Shown piece after piece: positions 26,934 through 38,300 of a DNA stretch of 64,000 nt (positions within the stretch are counted from its first letter, which is position 1; every line of letters starts with the position of its first letter). A program made the position numbers and the translations under genes. This DNA is from Chromobotia macracanthus (Eukaryota; Chordata; Actinopteri; Cypriniformes; Botiidae), in contig JAZGTH010000067.1 in the NCBI GenBank assembly GCA_036877525.1, positions 5,522,501 to 5,586,500 of the forward strand. The letters run 5' to 3'. The notes under the pieces were generated by a model, which was not told the DNA's origin, did no database searches, and was given only the letters and a program-made list of their open reading frames with translations.

Positions 26934-29900
26934 CTGATGTCCCCTCTCCTCCCCATCTTTGTCTTCTTAATGCTGAGCTCTCTAGTAAAATAAATGCTGC
27001 AGACCCGAGTTCAAAGCTGCATTTGATGTTATATTTGCTAAGAGGAGAACCAAACAAAAGCGTTGAAAGTCTCTTTCTCTCTCCTTCCCTTTCCCTCCTG
27101 CTGGTTGTCTGGCTCTAGTACTCAGGGTTGTGTGTTATTAGTGATGGTACAGAGGACAAAGACACGGGTGAGAGGTTTTCATTGGTACAGTGCTTGATTG
27201 GACTGTGGGTTTCCTTTAAAATCTTCTTGATTCCTGAAATCTTGGCTTTGTGGTTTAAAGCTCACAGAAAGTAAACATTTTACAGATATAAAAACAAGGA
27301 ACTTATGGAGGGAGTGTTTTTCATGTAGAATTAAAACTTTAGCTATGGTATATTGGCTAAAACTAAGGTTTACTTTCATTAGAGATTCCTAACCAGCTAT
27401 ATGAATTATGAGATTTTGAGTTTAATTCCGATTCTTTGTGTGTTTCTTTGCAGAAATGCATGAAGTTTAATGTTGAGTCGCCCATCTGGTTGTCTAAACA
27501 ACGGATTCTCTGCACACTTAACCAGAGCCTGAAGGATGTGCTGAACTATGGTCTGTTCCTGCCTGCATACAACGGCAAAGCTGGAAAGTTTCTAGACGAG
27601 CAGCGCACACTTAAAGAATACCCACTTCCTGCCATCTCTCCTGTACCATACTTGGAGGTGAGGGCTCTTTCTCTCATACCCTCATGCATTTCCTTGTGTT
27701 CTTAGATTGCTGATCAGTCATCATCCTTGTAGTTTCAGGAATCCTGTTCATTTACTCTATAGGGAAATTGATTTTTAACAAAAACATTTAACATTTGAAG
27801 ACAGATCCACTATCAGCTCTGAGGTTGTTAAGCAATGAGTTATGCTTCTGTTAGAAGCCACGCGTCAGTGTGATGCTTCATTTTAAATATTTTGGGGAAA
27901 AAATCATTTTATTGTGCAAAATTCCTGATGAATAACTACACTACCCTTAATCCTAAGGTATCCACCAATCTAACATGACAGTAAGAACCAAGCCAAAAAA
28001 GTTAAGCAGGGACCTTCTGCTATCATGATGCATTGTTACAAAACTACAGACAAGTCTGTATTTTTATTTTTTACCATTATATTTGATGCAATTATGCAAA
28101 GCTTTATGTGATATGTAGTTCATTCCTTCATCTGATCCAAACCTGAACCAAAATGGGCCATTATTGTTGCGCTACATGTGGCCATGCAGTAAATGTCCCA
28201 TAATGCATTTCCTTTTCACAATCATGCTCAACTCAGCTGTGATTGGTTTAGAGAACATGACCACTACATTTGTCACAGCTGGCTGTGATACGTACACACA
28301 CATTTACCGTATTGAATAAGAGAGCATTATTGATTGGGATACAGTAAAATATTTCTTTTGTGGCTGTTTCTGACAGCTAGTTAGATAACATCACACCACA
28401 ATCTTGACATTCAATATACACAGAAATGAAATAAAGGCTCAGTGTATGTAACAGATCTCCTTTTGCCATCCCGTCCTGTTCTGTTCATCAGTATGGTCAG
28501 GAATACCAAAATTTATCATTTCACTTGATTTATTATTACAACTATGATGTTTGGGCCAAGAGACAGAGAGAGGAAAAGAGAGGAACAGCAGACAAATGGC
28601 TTAACCATTTATCTGCTCAGAGCAGAAATATGACAGAGAAATCATCACCTTTATGCAGTCTTGTTCTTTCTAACGTTGATGCTTTAATTTTTTATGGATG
28701 TTTCCTAGGTCATAAACTATGGCAAACGTGAATTAATGTCTCGATCAATTTGCTATCATTCAAAGACACAAATCTATAAGAGCCTCTTAGTTATAGTTAT
28801 ATATTAGTTATATTAGTTATATATATAGTTATATATCAGTTATAGTCTGTTGTCTTTAACTTGAAATAGCTTCCCCTGTAATATATCAGCAATGGGCAAA
28901 CATAGACATATGAAACCACTCTTGACATTTTTAAAACTGTCTTAAGGCTGAAAAAACACAAAATCACACCTAATCAGACCATACGTGATATTTACTAAAC
29001 AATTATGTGAATCAAGATTTTGGACCAATGAAATTTCACTGTGGGTGGGGCTACCCAGCACAACATGATTGAAATAGATACCAAGGTTTGTCATCTGACA
29101 TGAAAATACTGGGTACATAAAACATAACTGGTAAATGTGTTTAAGTTTGTTACTGTAAGTATAACTTTATGTGCAGTGGCTAGATTTGTGGCCAATAAAC
29201 AGCAAACGTGATAGACAGAAGTAGAGAGAGTGAGTGAAAGATGCACAGTGTTGTGTTTACATTTGAGATTCGTTGTTTCCTCGCTGCATGCGAGCGGCCG
29301 TTCTGCGTGCTGTTATTGCTCTTGGCTGAGCAGTGACACGCTTCATACAGCAGAGATCTGTTTTCAGAGTTCCAGTAACATCACAGCACAGCAGAAGGTC
29401 CATTGACACACCAGCAGGTCTATAGATCTGTCACACACTGATCTGATAAATCCAGCTCTTCTAGTGAACAAAGCCTGTATGACACTGTTAGACAGACTCT
29501 TGATTGAGAGATGGATGGACAGAGGCAGCAAACAGCAGTAAAGGGGAGATTTAAAGGGATAGATGATAATGGTGGAGAGGGTAGCAGCTCTCTGGGTGGC
29601 TCCAGGGCTCTCTTAGCTAAAAAGAAACATTCTCAGAATGTTGGCCAACATTATCTAAAAGTTTCCTCAGTTTTCTAAAATTTTCTTTTTTTAAACTTTC
29701 TTGCAATAAGGTTAGTAGAACGTATTATTCTTAAGTAGTTAGTGGAATATTTTAAATGTTACAGAATTATGGTTATAGCAATGTTTTTCAAACATTTTAA
29801 GCAATAACATTAATATAATGTATAAAAAGTGGATGTTTACTAGAACTTACTAGTACTGTTAAAATAACAATTGTAACATTTTTTACTTAATAGAAACATT

Positions 29901-32847
29901 GAGGAAACATTCCTATAACCAAAATTTGCAAAAGTGGGGATTTAAAGGGATAAATGAACATAAAGGAGAAGATAGGAGCTCTCTGGGCAGCCCCAGGGTC
30001 CTTGCCACTTCATTGGCATGTGGGTTTGTTTACAGTGTTCACTTGTGTGATTAAAGAGTTGTTTTGAAGCATGATGGACGTTGGCTCAAGAAAATGAGGT
30101 GTGATTCATGAGAGTCCATGTTGTCTTCTTGAGACCCCAGATTACTCCAGCTAGACTGTCCTTTAAATTTCTGTATTGTACATCAATTTAGATAAAAGCT
30201 TTGTGCTATATGGCTACTTACCACTAAATAAAAGTTTTTAAAACCAATTGGGAGAAAAAAAACAACTGCACAGGCGTTCGTTGCCTCAGCCATGCTGTTT
30301 AAACAAACAACAAAAGCTTTCTAAGAAACAGTTATCTGTTATTTGTGGTAACATGATGGAATTGGTCATGTTCTTTTACTATTTGGAAAAAAATACTATT
30401 TTAGAAAAAATACAAGCTGGTTTTGTTTTTAGAATCCATCATGAATTTGTTCCATTCTGTCCGGATACTTTTCACTCCCAAAACGTTGCAAAGTGTTCAA
30501 CAGCAAAAGACCCCAGAACCGCAGATAGATGGTTCTCCTGCTGCTTTTTCTTTGCTTGTTTTCTTCAGCCTGGTTTGACTAAGTAAAGTGATTTATTGAT
30601 TCTCAGCAAGCTGAAAGGATCTGGTCCTGACTGCAAATGTGATGTTGATGTGCGGATGTTATAACACCTCACAGTTATAATAAGAGAAATTCACATGTGA
30701 TTAATAAGCAGCGTTGGAGTACTCTTGCTTTAGTTTATTTCATGTTGTTATGACATCCATTATGTTTTAAAGCTAATGTGTGCTGTGCTTTTGGATTTTG
30801 CAGTTTCGCTACAAGAGGCGAGTGTACACACAGACCCACCTGGATGAAAAGCAGCTATCGAAACTTCACACCAAGGCAAGTAAAATGTGTTAACCTCTTC
30901 CTGTACCCACAATGCATCAGGCGGTCTGCTGTCCCAATGGGCAATGTTGAGTTTAACTCCTCACTTTGTTTTGTAGTTCATAGTGTTATTGTTTATGTGT
31001 AAATTATTGTCCACACCATATAGTAAATGGCACATAGATGTCTTTGTCATTTATTACCTGTTACGTTTTGTCAGAATGGGCCAATATCACAGTTGTTTGT
31101 GATTATTGGATAAAACTTTTGCATCATTTAATAGAGACTTTTATGGTGGATGTCATTTGTATGTTATATAATGTTTCTGAGCGCCCCCTGGAGGAGGACA
31201 ACTTCTTGTCTAGTAGGAAACGGCGCCTAGCAGCATTCGCCACCCAATAGTTTCTCGTCATGCATTTCCTGTTGTGCTGAGGATATGAAAGTGTTAGTGA
31301 GCTGTTTAAAATGATTATGATGATAATAATGACATCGACATTGATGATGGCAGTAATCATGTGGAACGGGGGAGGCTGTGGGAAGATTTACCTGACCTGA
31401 CTGCGACCTCCGTGATCTTCACAGATCAACAACACTTCTCACAAACACGTGCTGCAACACGTCGCAATTACCAGCGAACCCAGTCCACCCCGCACTCATC
31501 ACCGTAATGCTGCTGTTTTTAGCCCGTCTGGCCTCGCGGAACGAGATCTCTTCTCGTCTCTCCAAGTGAATCACAGTTAAAGCCTAAATCAAAACGAACC
31601 ATTAGTGCAATAAATGAAAATCAATGTTGGCTTCATACCAGTTTCATGTCAGTCTGAATCCTCTATTCCATTCAATTAGACGAAAGGCTTTCTGTAGATG
31701 ATGCAGATAATACCACAACCTGACAGCGTTACCCTGCCTGACCACAGACCAGCAGTGTATGAAATGAAGTCATAATCAATGATTAATCCACACCGGCAGT
31801 TATTTAGGAATAGTTTACCCAAAAATGAAAACTTTACCCTCGTGTCGAATAGGAGTCATTATTCACTGAAGATTTTGAAAATGCCTAGATGACTTTAATT
31901 TTGGCATGTCTAAACGGAATTGACAAAATAATAAATGTTTTAAAATTTTCTTCCATTGGTTAGACAATCACAGAGTTCCACTCAACCAATGAGAGAGTTC
32001 CACTCACTCACTCAACCAATCAGAAAGATCTCTCTGTCAATCCAGTTCCACTAAACCAACCCACGTCAATAGTTGAGCAAGTGTTGCTGAGTTGTGCTGG
32101 TCAATATCATTAGTCAATAGTTAATTTAATAATAATATTAATTTAAAATGTAAAATGGATCTGTTTGGAAGTTTTCGGAAATGTGTCACATTAGGAAGGA
32201 TTGAAATGTGATGTGGGTAGAATTCATTTAGACTGTCATCTCTGTTTCGGCTGGTCTAACAAACATGTTACACGGCTGTTTTTCTGTCACTGTAATGAAT
32301 TTGCTAAGGAATTGTGGGATTTTTGACTATCCATGTACAGTGTTTAGCTGCTGGACTGTGCCATCTCCCACTTGTATAGTGGGGTGGTGGGCAAGCTGAG
32401 ATGAGGACCATAATCTGCTTACAGTACAAACTGATATTGTTTTCAATGTTGTACTGACCTCTCCTACCACATACACAAACATCTCCACTTGCTCATGGAT
32501 GCAGAGATGTATGCAGACTCGCAGGAACAGGCAAACTGCTGCTGTTGTGTGACGTGGCTGTTGCAGTGATGTGTAGATGTTACAGACTTGGAGGTGCAGC
32601 TTAATGTAGCCTAAATGTATGTGTGTGTGTGCCTGGGGCAGAGATGTGGTCATATGATATCTTTCTTTTGCAGCAACATCAGAGTCTCTGTCCTGGAGTA
32701 CCTGATGTTAATGTGGAAATGATGAGTTATTACTGCTTTACTGTTCTGATAAACATACATCTGACACACACGTATGAACCCAACACAGTCTCACCTGAGC
32801 AGCATTACAGGGCTGGCAGACACTGCAGCTCAGCTGGGTGCTAGAGA

Positions 32848-32893
<46 letters not shown>

Positions 32894-33593
32894 TAGAGCG
32901 TGGAGACAACAGCTTCCTTCAGAAGTGTTTCATTTTGTAGACTTTCTTAGTGGACTGTAGTGGACAAGGATACATTGAGTATGAATACTAACATGTTTTC
33001 AGACTTAGTGAACAAGGATACATCTTGTATGAATGAGAGGTCCACTGCTGTGGCACATTAAAAACTGAAGTAAATAAAATGGTATCATTAGTGTATTTTA
33101 GACCTTTATTATGTGACTTGACTTGTTTGGCATCTGTTCTGCTTTGTAGAACAGTAGATAAAGAGTTTATTCATTTACTCATATATTTATTTACTGACAC
33201 ATTTGCATTCATTTATCAACACACATACATTTACTCCCTCTTATTCATTAATTCATTAATGCATTCACTGACACTTATTTACTCACACATTCATGTATTT
33301 ATTAACACATACATTTACTCACTCACACATCTCACATTCGTCATCTTTAAACTGAGGGCTGTTCTGGTACAGTCAGTGTGTATGTGTTGAATGTTAATAT
33401 GTGAGATCTGAAGTGGTTCTCTCTCACTGACATTCAGCAATGTTCCTCTTAGACATTCTGCATCCATGGCCCACAGTGTGTGTGTGTGTGTGTGTGTGTA
33501 TTCAATGCTAAAGAATCTGATTCACTCTCAGCTAGTGAAGGTTTGGAGCTGCTTGTTTGGAGAAACGTGTTCTGGCTACAAAGTCTTCAGGGC

Positions 33594-33679
<86 letters not shown>

Positions 33680-34995
33680 TTTTGCACATACAGTCCTTTC
33701 GGTAAAAAGCACATACCTGCATACATGACTTCTGTCCTCAGCACTCACTCTCTCTTCACACATTAGTCTTTACGCCTTTTCGCCTGCCTCAATCTACAGT
33801 CGTTTCTCACTTTGCTGCCACATTTACTAGTCACCTTCAGTGTAGAACCCCCTGTGACTCATCCTTCCTTTATACACATGCACAGAGACAGAGAGAGATA
33901 GACAGAGAGGAGCAGAGAGAGAGAGACATACAGAGAGGAGGGGAGAGAGAGAGAGGCACCAGATGTAAATGAAAATCTTTGAATTCTGTGTGTTCTTGAT
34001 TTTTAATCTGTTAGCCTTTAAGAATACCAGAGACCACATTTGCGTTGTTTGATTGGTTGTGTGTGTAATATATGCACAACAGTATGGATAAACTCATTAC
34101 ACTGTTGTTTCTCCCTGTCATTGATACGCATGTGTCATACACCCAAAGCACATTTAGACACGAGTCCGTTTTATTTAGAAGGAGCTTTCTGTGCCCTGTT
34201 CATACATTTTAAGAAATCAAACCAGCAGTAATTCAGTGTATAAATGACTAAAATAACTGGAATGGTAAAGGAATTTTACAGGTTTAACAAGTTAAACACC
34301 ATCAACATCATCTGTGCTGTCGATTACTACTGACAATAATTGTGACCCTGAGTTTGTTTAAATGAACAAAGCTCACATTTAAAGTGATGTACCATATGCA
34401 CATAGCAAATCTATTGGAAAAGGTATTTTTGGAGGATTTAACAGCAGAAATGTACCGCTAAAAATGTCTAAATCATCCTTTTAGCAGTAAGACTTTTGTT
34501 CTTGACAGATGCATTTCTAATTCTAATTTCTAGTATGTGGTACTTAAAACAATTAACGCACATAGATTTTTCACATTTTCTCCAGCTGGTTTGCCCACCT
34601 TATAACAGAAGATGAAGGACTGAACATGACTTTGCTCAGAGATGTTAGTTAAGCTTGTTTTATCGCTCCTCATGTCTCATGTTAATACGTAATTGTGTTT
34701 GTGTTTAAGTGCATGCAAGTGTTTAAAGCAGCCATTGCCCCACTTCCATTGTAATTGTGTTAGCCATTGTTAAATCCGGAATAATAAACTAAATCGTGTG
34801 TCCCTGTCCCACCAAACATCAAACGGTGCGAGAAAGAGCGCAGCATCCCACATCCCATCCAGCCAATCGTATCACACTGGAGGCGGGGCTTAACCCAGTC
34901 GCAGTCGCATCTGTTCTGGTCAATGAGCATGCTGCAGTCGACTGCATGGTGTGTGTGTGCGTCTGCTGTGAGAGTGCTTCATCACTGCTGTCTAG

Positions 34996-35042
<47 letters not shown>

Positions 35043-35319
35043 CACTCTGCCGAAAGCGACTGATGGAGCCAGTGAGCGAGTGTGAATGAACACACGTGAG
35101 CTTTTATTCCCCAGATCGCCTCCCCAACCCAGCTCAACATTACCGCCACCACACGACTTTGCATTTCCCTGCTGCCGCTAAAACACTCCCTTCCCCTCCC
35201 TCTTCTTCATCATCATCATCGTCGTCGCTGCATCCATCAAAATCGCCCGTTCGTCGCGCACCGGGTGTGTGCGCGCGTGCGGGAGAGAGCAAGCGGGCGG
35301 CACTCCGGAGAGAGAGAGA

Positions 35320-35374
<55 letters not shown>

Positions 35375-38300
35375 GGTTATAGGGTGAGAGGGCATGTGGA
35401 AGATGAGTGTGTGATGAGAGGAGATGGGGGGAGCGCTCGGACGGAGAGACGGTAGAGAGCGGAGGAGCAGAAAACCGCGCAGGGACGCCAAGAAGTCCAA
35501 AATCAACAGTAAGGTATCCCGTTCCCATTCCTGACATCTTTCTGTGTGTCCGCGTCAGTCCGCGTCCCTCGCGTCAGTCCGCGTCTCCCGCGTCAGTCCG
35601 CGCCGCATCCGTGAGCGTCTCCGCGCGTGTTTCGCGCGGCATCGCGTTCCATCAGTGTGCGCGCGCGGCGGCAACAGCCGAGTAACTTCCGTGAATGCGG
35701 GAGACGGAAGCGCCCGCAGGGACTTGGTTTGTGTTTAAATCGCTTTTTTATTAAATGTGAAGATTTGGGCTGTAATGCAATTCCATAGTGACTGCGGCTG
35801 GAAAACGGTGAGATGAAAATGATTTGGTGAGAAATTTTAACCCATTGTTAACCGGATTACAAGCCATTCCCTGAATGTTGACAACTCCTCTTCTATGCCA
35901 GACGGATAATTAATATAATCGTTTTGGCACAATTTGACAGCACTGTTCAGAAAATCCAAGTCTGCAAGGCGTAGAAACGCATGCACATGCTAAAAATCGC
36001 AAGATGTAGTGACAATGCAACACTGCCATGATAAGACAACCCTCAGTTGTGACATTTGGCCCCAAACTCACTCACATTGGCCCCTGGCCATTGGAGCTCC
36101 ATTATTGCTGAGCCCAGAGCTGATAAGAGACAAAAACAATCTATGTCTTTTTGTGAGCTGAAACCCGAGTGCTCTGATGTATAAACACTCATAACACAGA
36201 CTTGCCGTTTTCTTATTCATTCCCCCCTGAGCTCCACAGTGATCTGGACATTCTACGGTACACTGAACACATGCTGATAAAAGTGTTTGTGTGTGTGTGT
36301 GTGTTACACTTATAGGTGTGAACTAGAGATGTGCAACCAATAATGTTCAGTGCATCAAGAATTTCCCCTGTACTCCCTCAGTCTTGCTGTTTTTGCTGTT
36401 GTTTGTTCTTTCTTTTAATGCCCAGAATTGTGATTGTGTGGCATCTGGGTGTGGATTTGACAACATGCTAATGATCAGTCCTGATGGCGATGACAGACTG
36501 ATGTGTAATCTCTTGATCCTGTAAGGTGGCTGATGGGAGATTTAATGAGGGTTCTGATTGGCAGCCCGTAACCCAGCAGAACCAATCAGAGGTTTAGCCA
36601 GAAAAAGGTTAGGCCTTTAGTCTGGGTGAGTTATGTGTGATCCTGACTCTTTTGACTAGTGACATAGGTCAGGTTGAAGTACACAAGGTCAACATGAGCT
36701 TCTCTTGATCATTATGTTCCCATGATGCTCTGGGAGATGTTTATTAAGTTCTGTGGTTCTTTTTTTGTCATCATCCACTTACCCTCATGTTTGATTTTCT
36801 GTACTCTGTTAAGCATAAGCAAAAATATATATTTTGATGTTCCATGGTTGATTCAAATACGAGTACAAAAGTGATTTGAAAGCTACTGCGCAGGGCAAAA
36901 TTAATTATATTTTAGTCACACAAAGCAATCTTATGGCTTCAAAAAACTGGAAATATAGTGATATAAACCTCTTTTATGGTTTTGTCATTTTTTGGCTCAG
37001 CAGCCCCAGTCCCCTTTGATTTTCAATGTATGGAAAAGAATAGCTGTTCTCTTTGTTTGGATAACTTGGAATAATCATACAGGTATGGAACGACATGAGG
37101 GTATCAATATCCATTTGGGAATCAATATTAAAATTTAATATCCCTTGATTAAAGGTAAGGTAGGAAATTTCAGAGAGACTAGCAAAAGCAATTTAGCTTT
37201 GAAAGCATAAGATCCCACCCTCTCATAGTGCTGTCCAAAGCCACGTCTTCTCCAAAACACATGAACCCATACATAGTTTGACAGGCAGGTAGGACATCCT
37301 ATCATTGCATTTGGACCGAATACAATGACTGGACAAACATTTTATAGTCCTGCACCTTCCACAGAAGACACATTTATATTAAAATATATTTAGACTACTT
37401 AGTGATTGTTATCAGGATGTGAAGAAACTTTCAACCAACAAAAAAAAAAATGTTTCAAGCCCCATGGACTGCCATGCAGGTGACATTGGTACTGCACTTT
37501 ACTCATATTAGTAGAGAGAACATAAAGCTTCCATTCTGAACCGTCCAGGGACTCTTTTATAGGATCGGCCCTCAGGCTGACCGTTACACAGCCTAATTAC
37601 ACCAAAGTGAAGTTCAGGACAGTCCCATCAGCTGTGCTTACACATCAGCTACACATACACACACAATTACTTATCTGTCTAAATGGGGACATTCCATAGA
37701 CTATTTGTAATATCTAAGGCTAACCCTAACAGAAAACGTTTTGCATTTTTACAATAAAAAAAGTTTATTTACTATATTTTAAAGCTTTTTTACAAATGAG
37801 GACATCCCCAAAAGGAGGTTCTGCTCAGATTTCTCAGGTTTTGGTGCCTTTTGGGTATGAATTTGTCCCAATATATGGTCAAATAAAAACACACACACAT
37901 TTGGTCCCCACAACGTAGTAAATACCAGTGCACACACAGACCTTGCAGTAATGCAAGCAGTTTAGTAGTATGCATGTACTATAATAAACTCATGCAAGCT
38001 CAAAACTGCCACAACAGCTATGTTCAGCAAGGCAGCCCAGCTAAGAAAAGAGATTCAAATTACCCAGCATGTCTTTCTTGTTAAAAATATTCACAAAGTA
38101 ATTTTCATAATTTCTGTTTTTGAGATCAACAGAATCATGCATTCAGAATGATGGTGGTAATTTATAACACCATGTCCTCAGACAGTCTGTTTTGTAATAC
38201 CAATAGTTGTGTATGAGCAAATGCACAACATGCATTCCTGTTTATTTTAATGAGAGGCACTATACACACACCAAGCAAATGTAACATTCCTAGAGCTGAT

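Larger units (their letters stand above)
2595..27453 (+). other. shank3 intron 1 (24.9 kb)
   Basis: A GTGAGT...CAG intron with no coding exon that I can support. It holds MITE copies 2 to 12, SINEs at about 7308, 9470 and 19436, a two-copy repeat at 16499, MITE-like fragments at 8351 and 26305, and microsatellites: GA at 3012-3037, CT at 17138-17182, TA at 20234-20255, CT at 24357-24376 and TG at 26890-26924. Gaps of more than 300 bases with nothing recognised include 3763-5217, 5408-6401, 7506-8350, 9580-11037, 11325-13446, 13740-15571, 16906-17966, 18342-19435, 19721-21193, 21231-22749, 22863-23960 and 25207-26304. Confidence 0.85.
35220..35730 (+). promoter_or_regulatory. Intragenic CpG island, candidate alternative shank3 promoter
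   Basis: CpG is scarce in the rest of the intron but very dense here. By hand I count more than 30 CpGs in 35521-35720 alone. The island includes GA repeats at 35327-35374 and a 19-base tandem repeat (three units) at 35551-35607. Mammalian SHANK3 is known to use several intragenic promoters, so an island inside the gene is expected to be a promoter. The direction is inferred from the candidate first exon at 35424-35513. It could instead drive an antisense or unrelated RNA. Confidence 0.55.

Noticed and set aside
30248..30586. 112-codon open frame in intron 2
   Set aside because: No similarity to known proteins, composition like intron, next to the true exon 3; not supported.
30880..30881. 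Ordinary GT donor for exon 3
   Set aside because: Joining at this GT to exon 4 gives a stop codon at once; the GC at 30876 keeps the frame.
35178..35537. 119-codon open frames on both strands over the CpG island
   Set aside because: Made mostly of Ser-Leu or Arg-Glu repeats from the GA/CT microsatellite; the microsatellite keeps all frames open.
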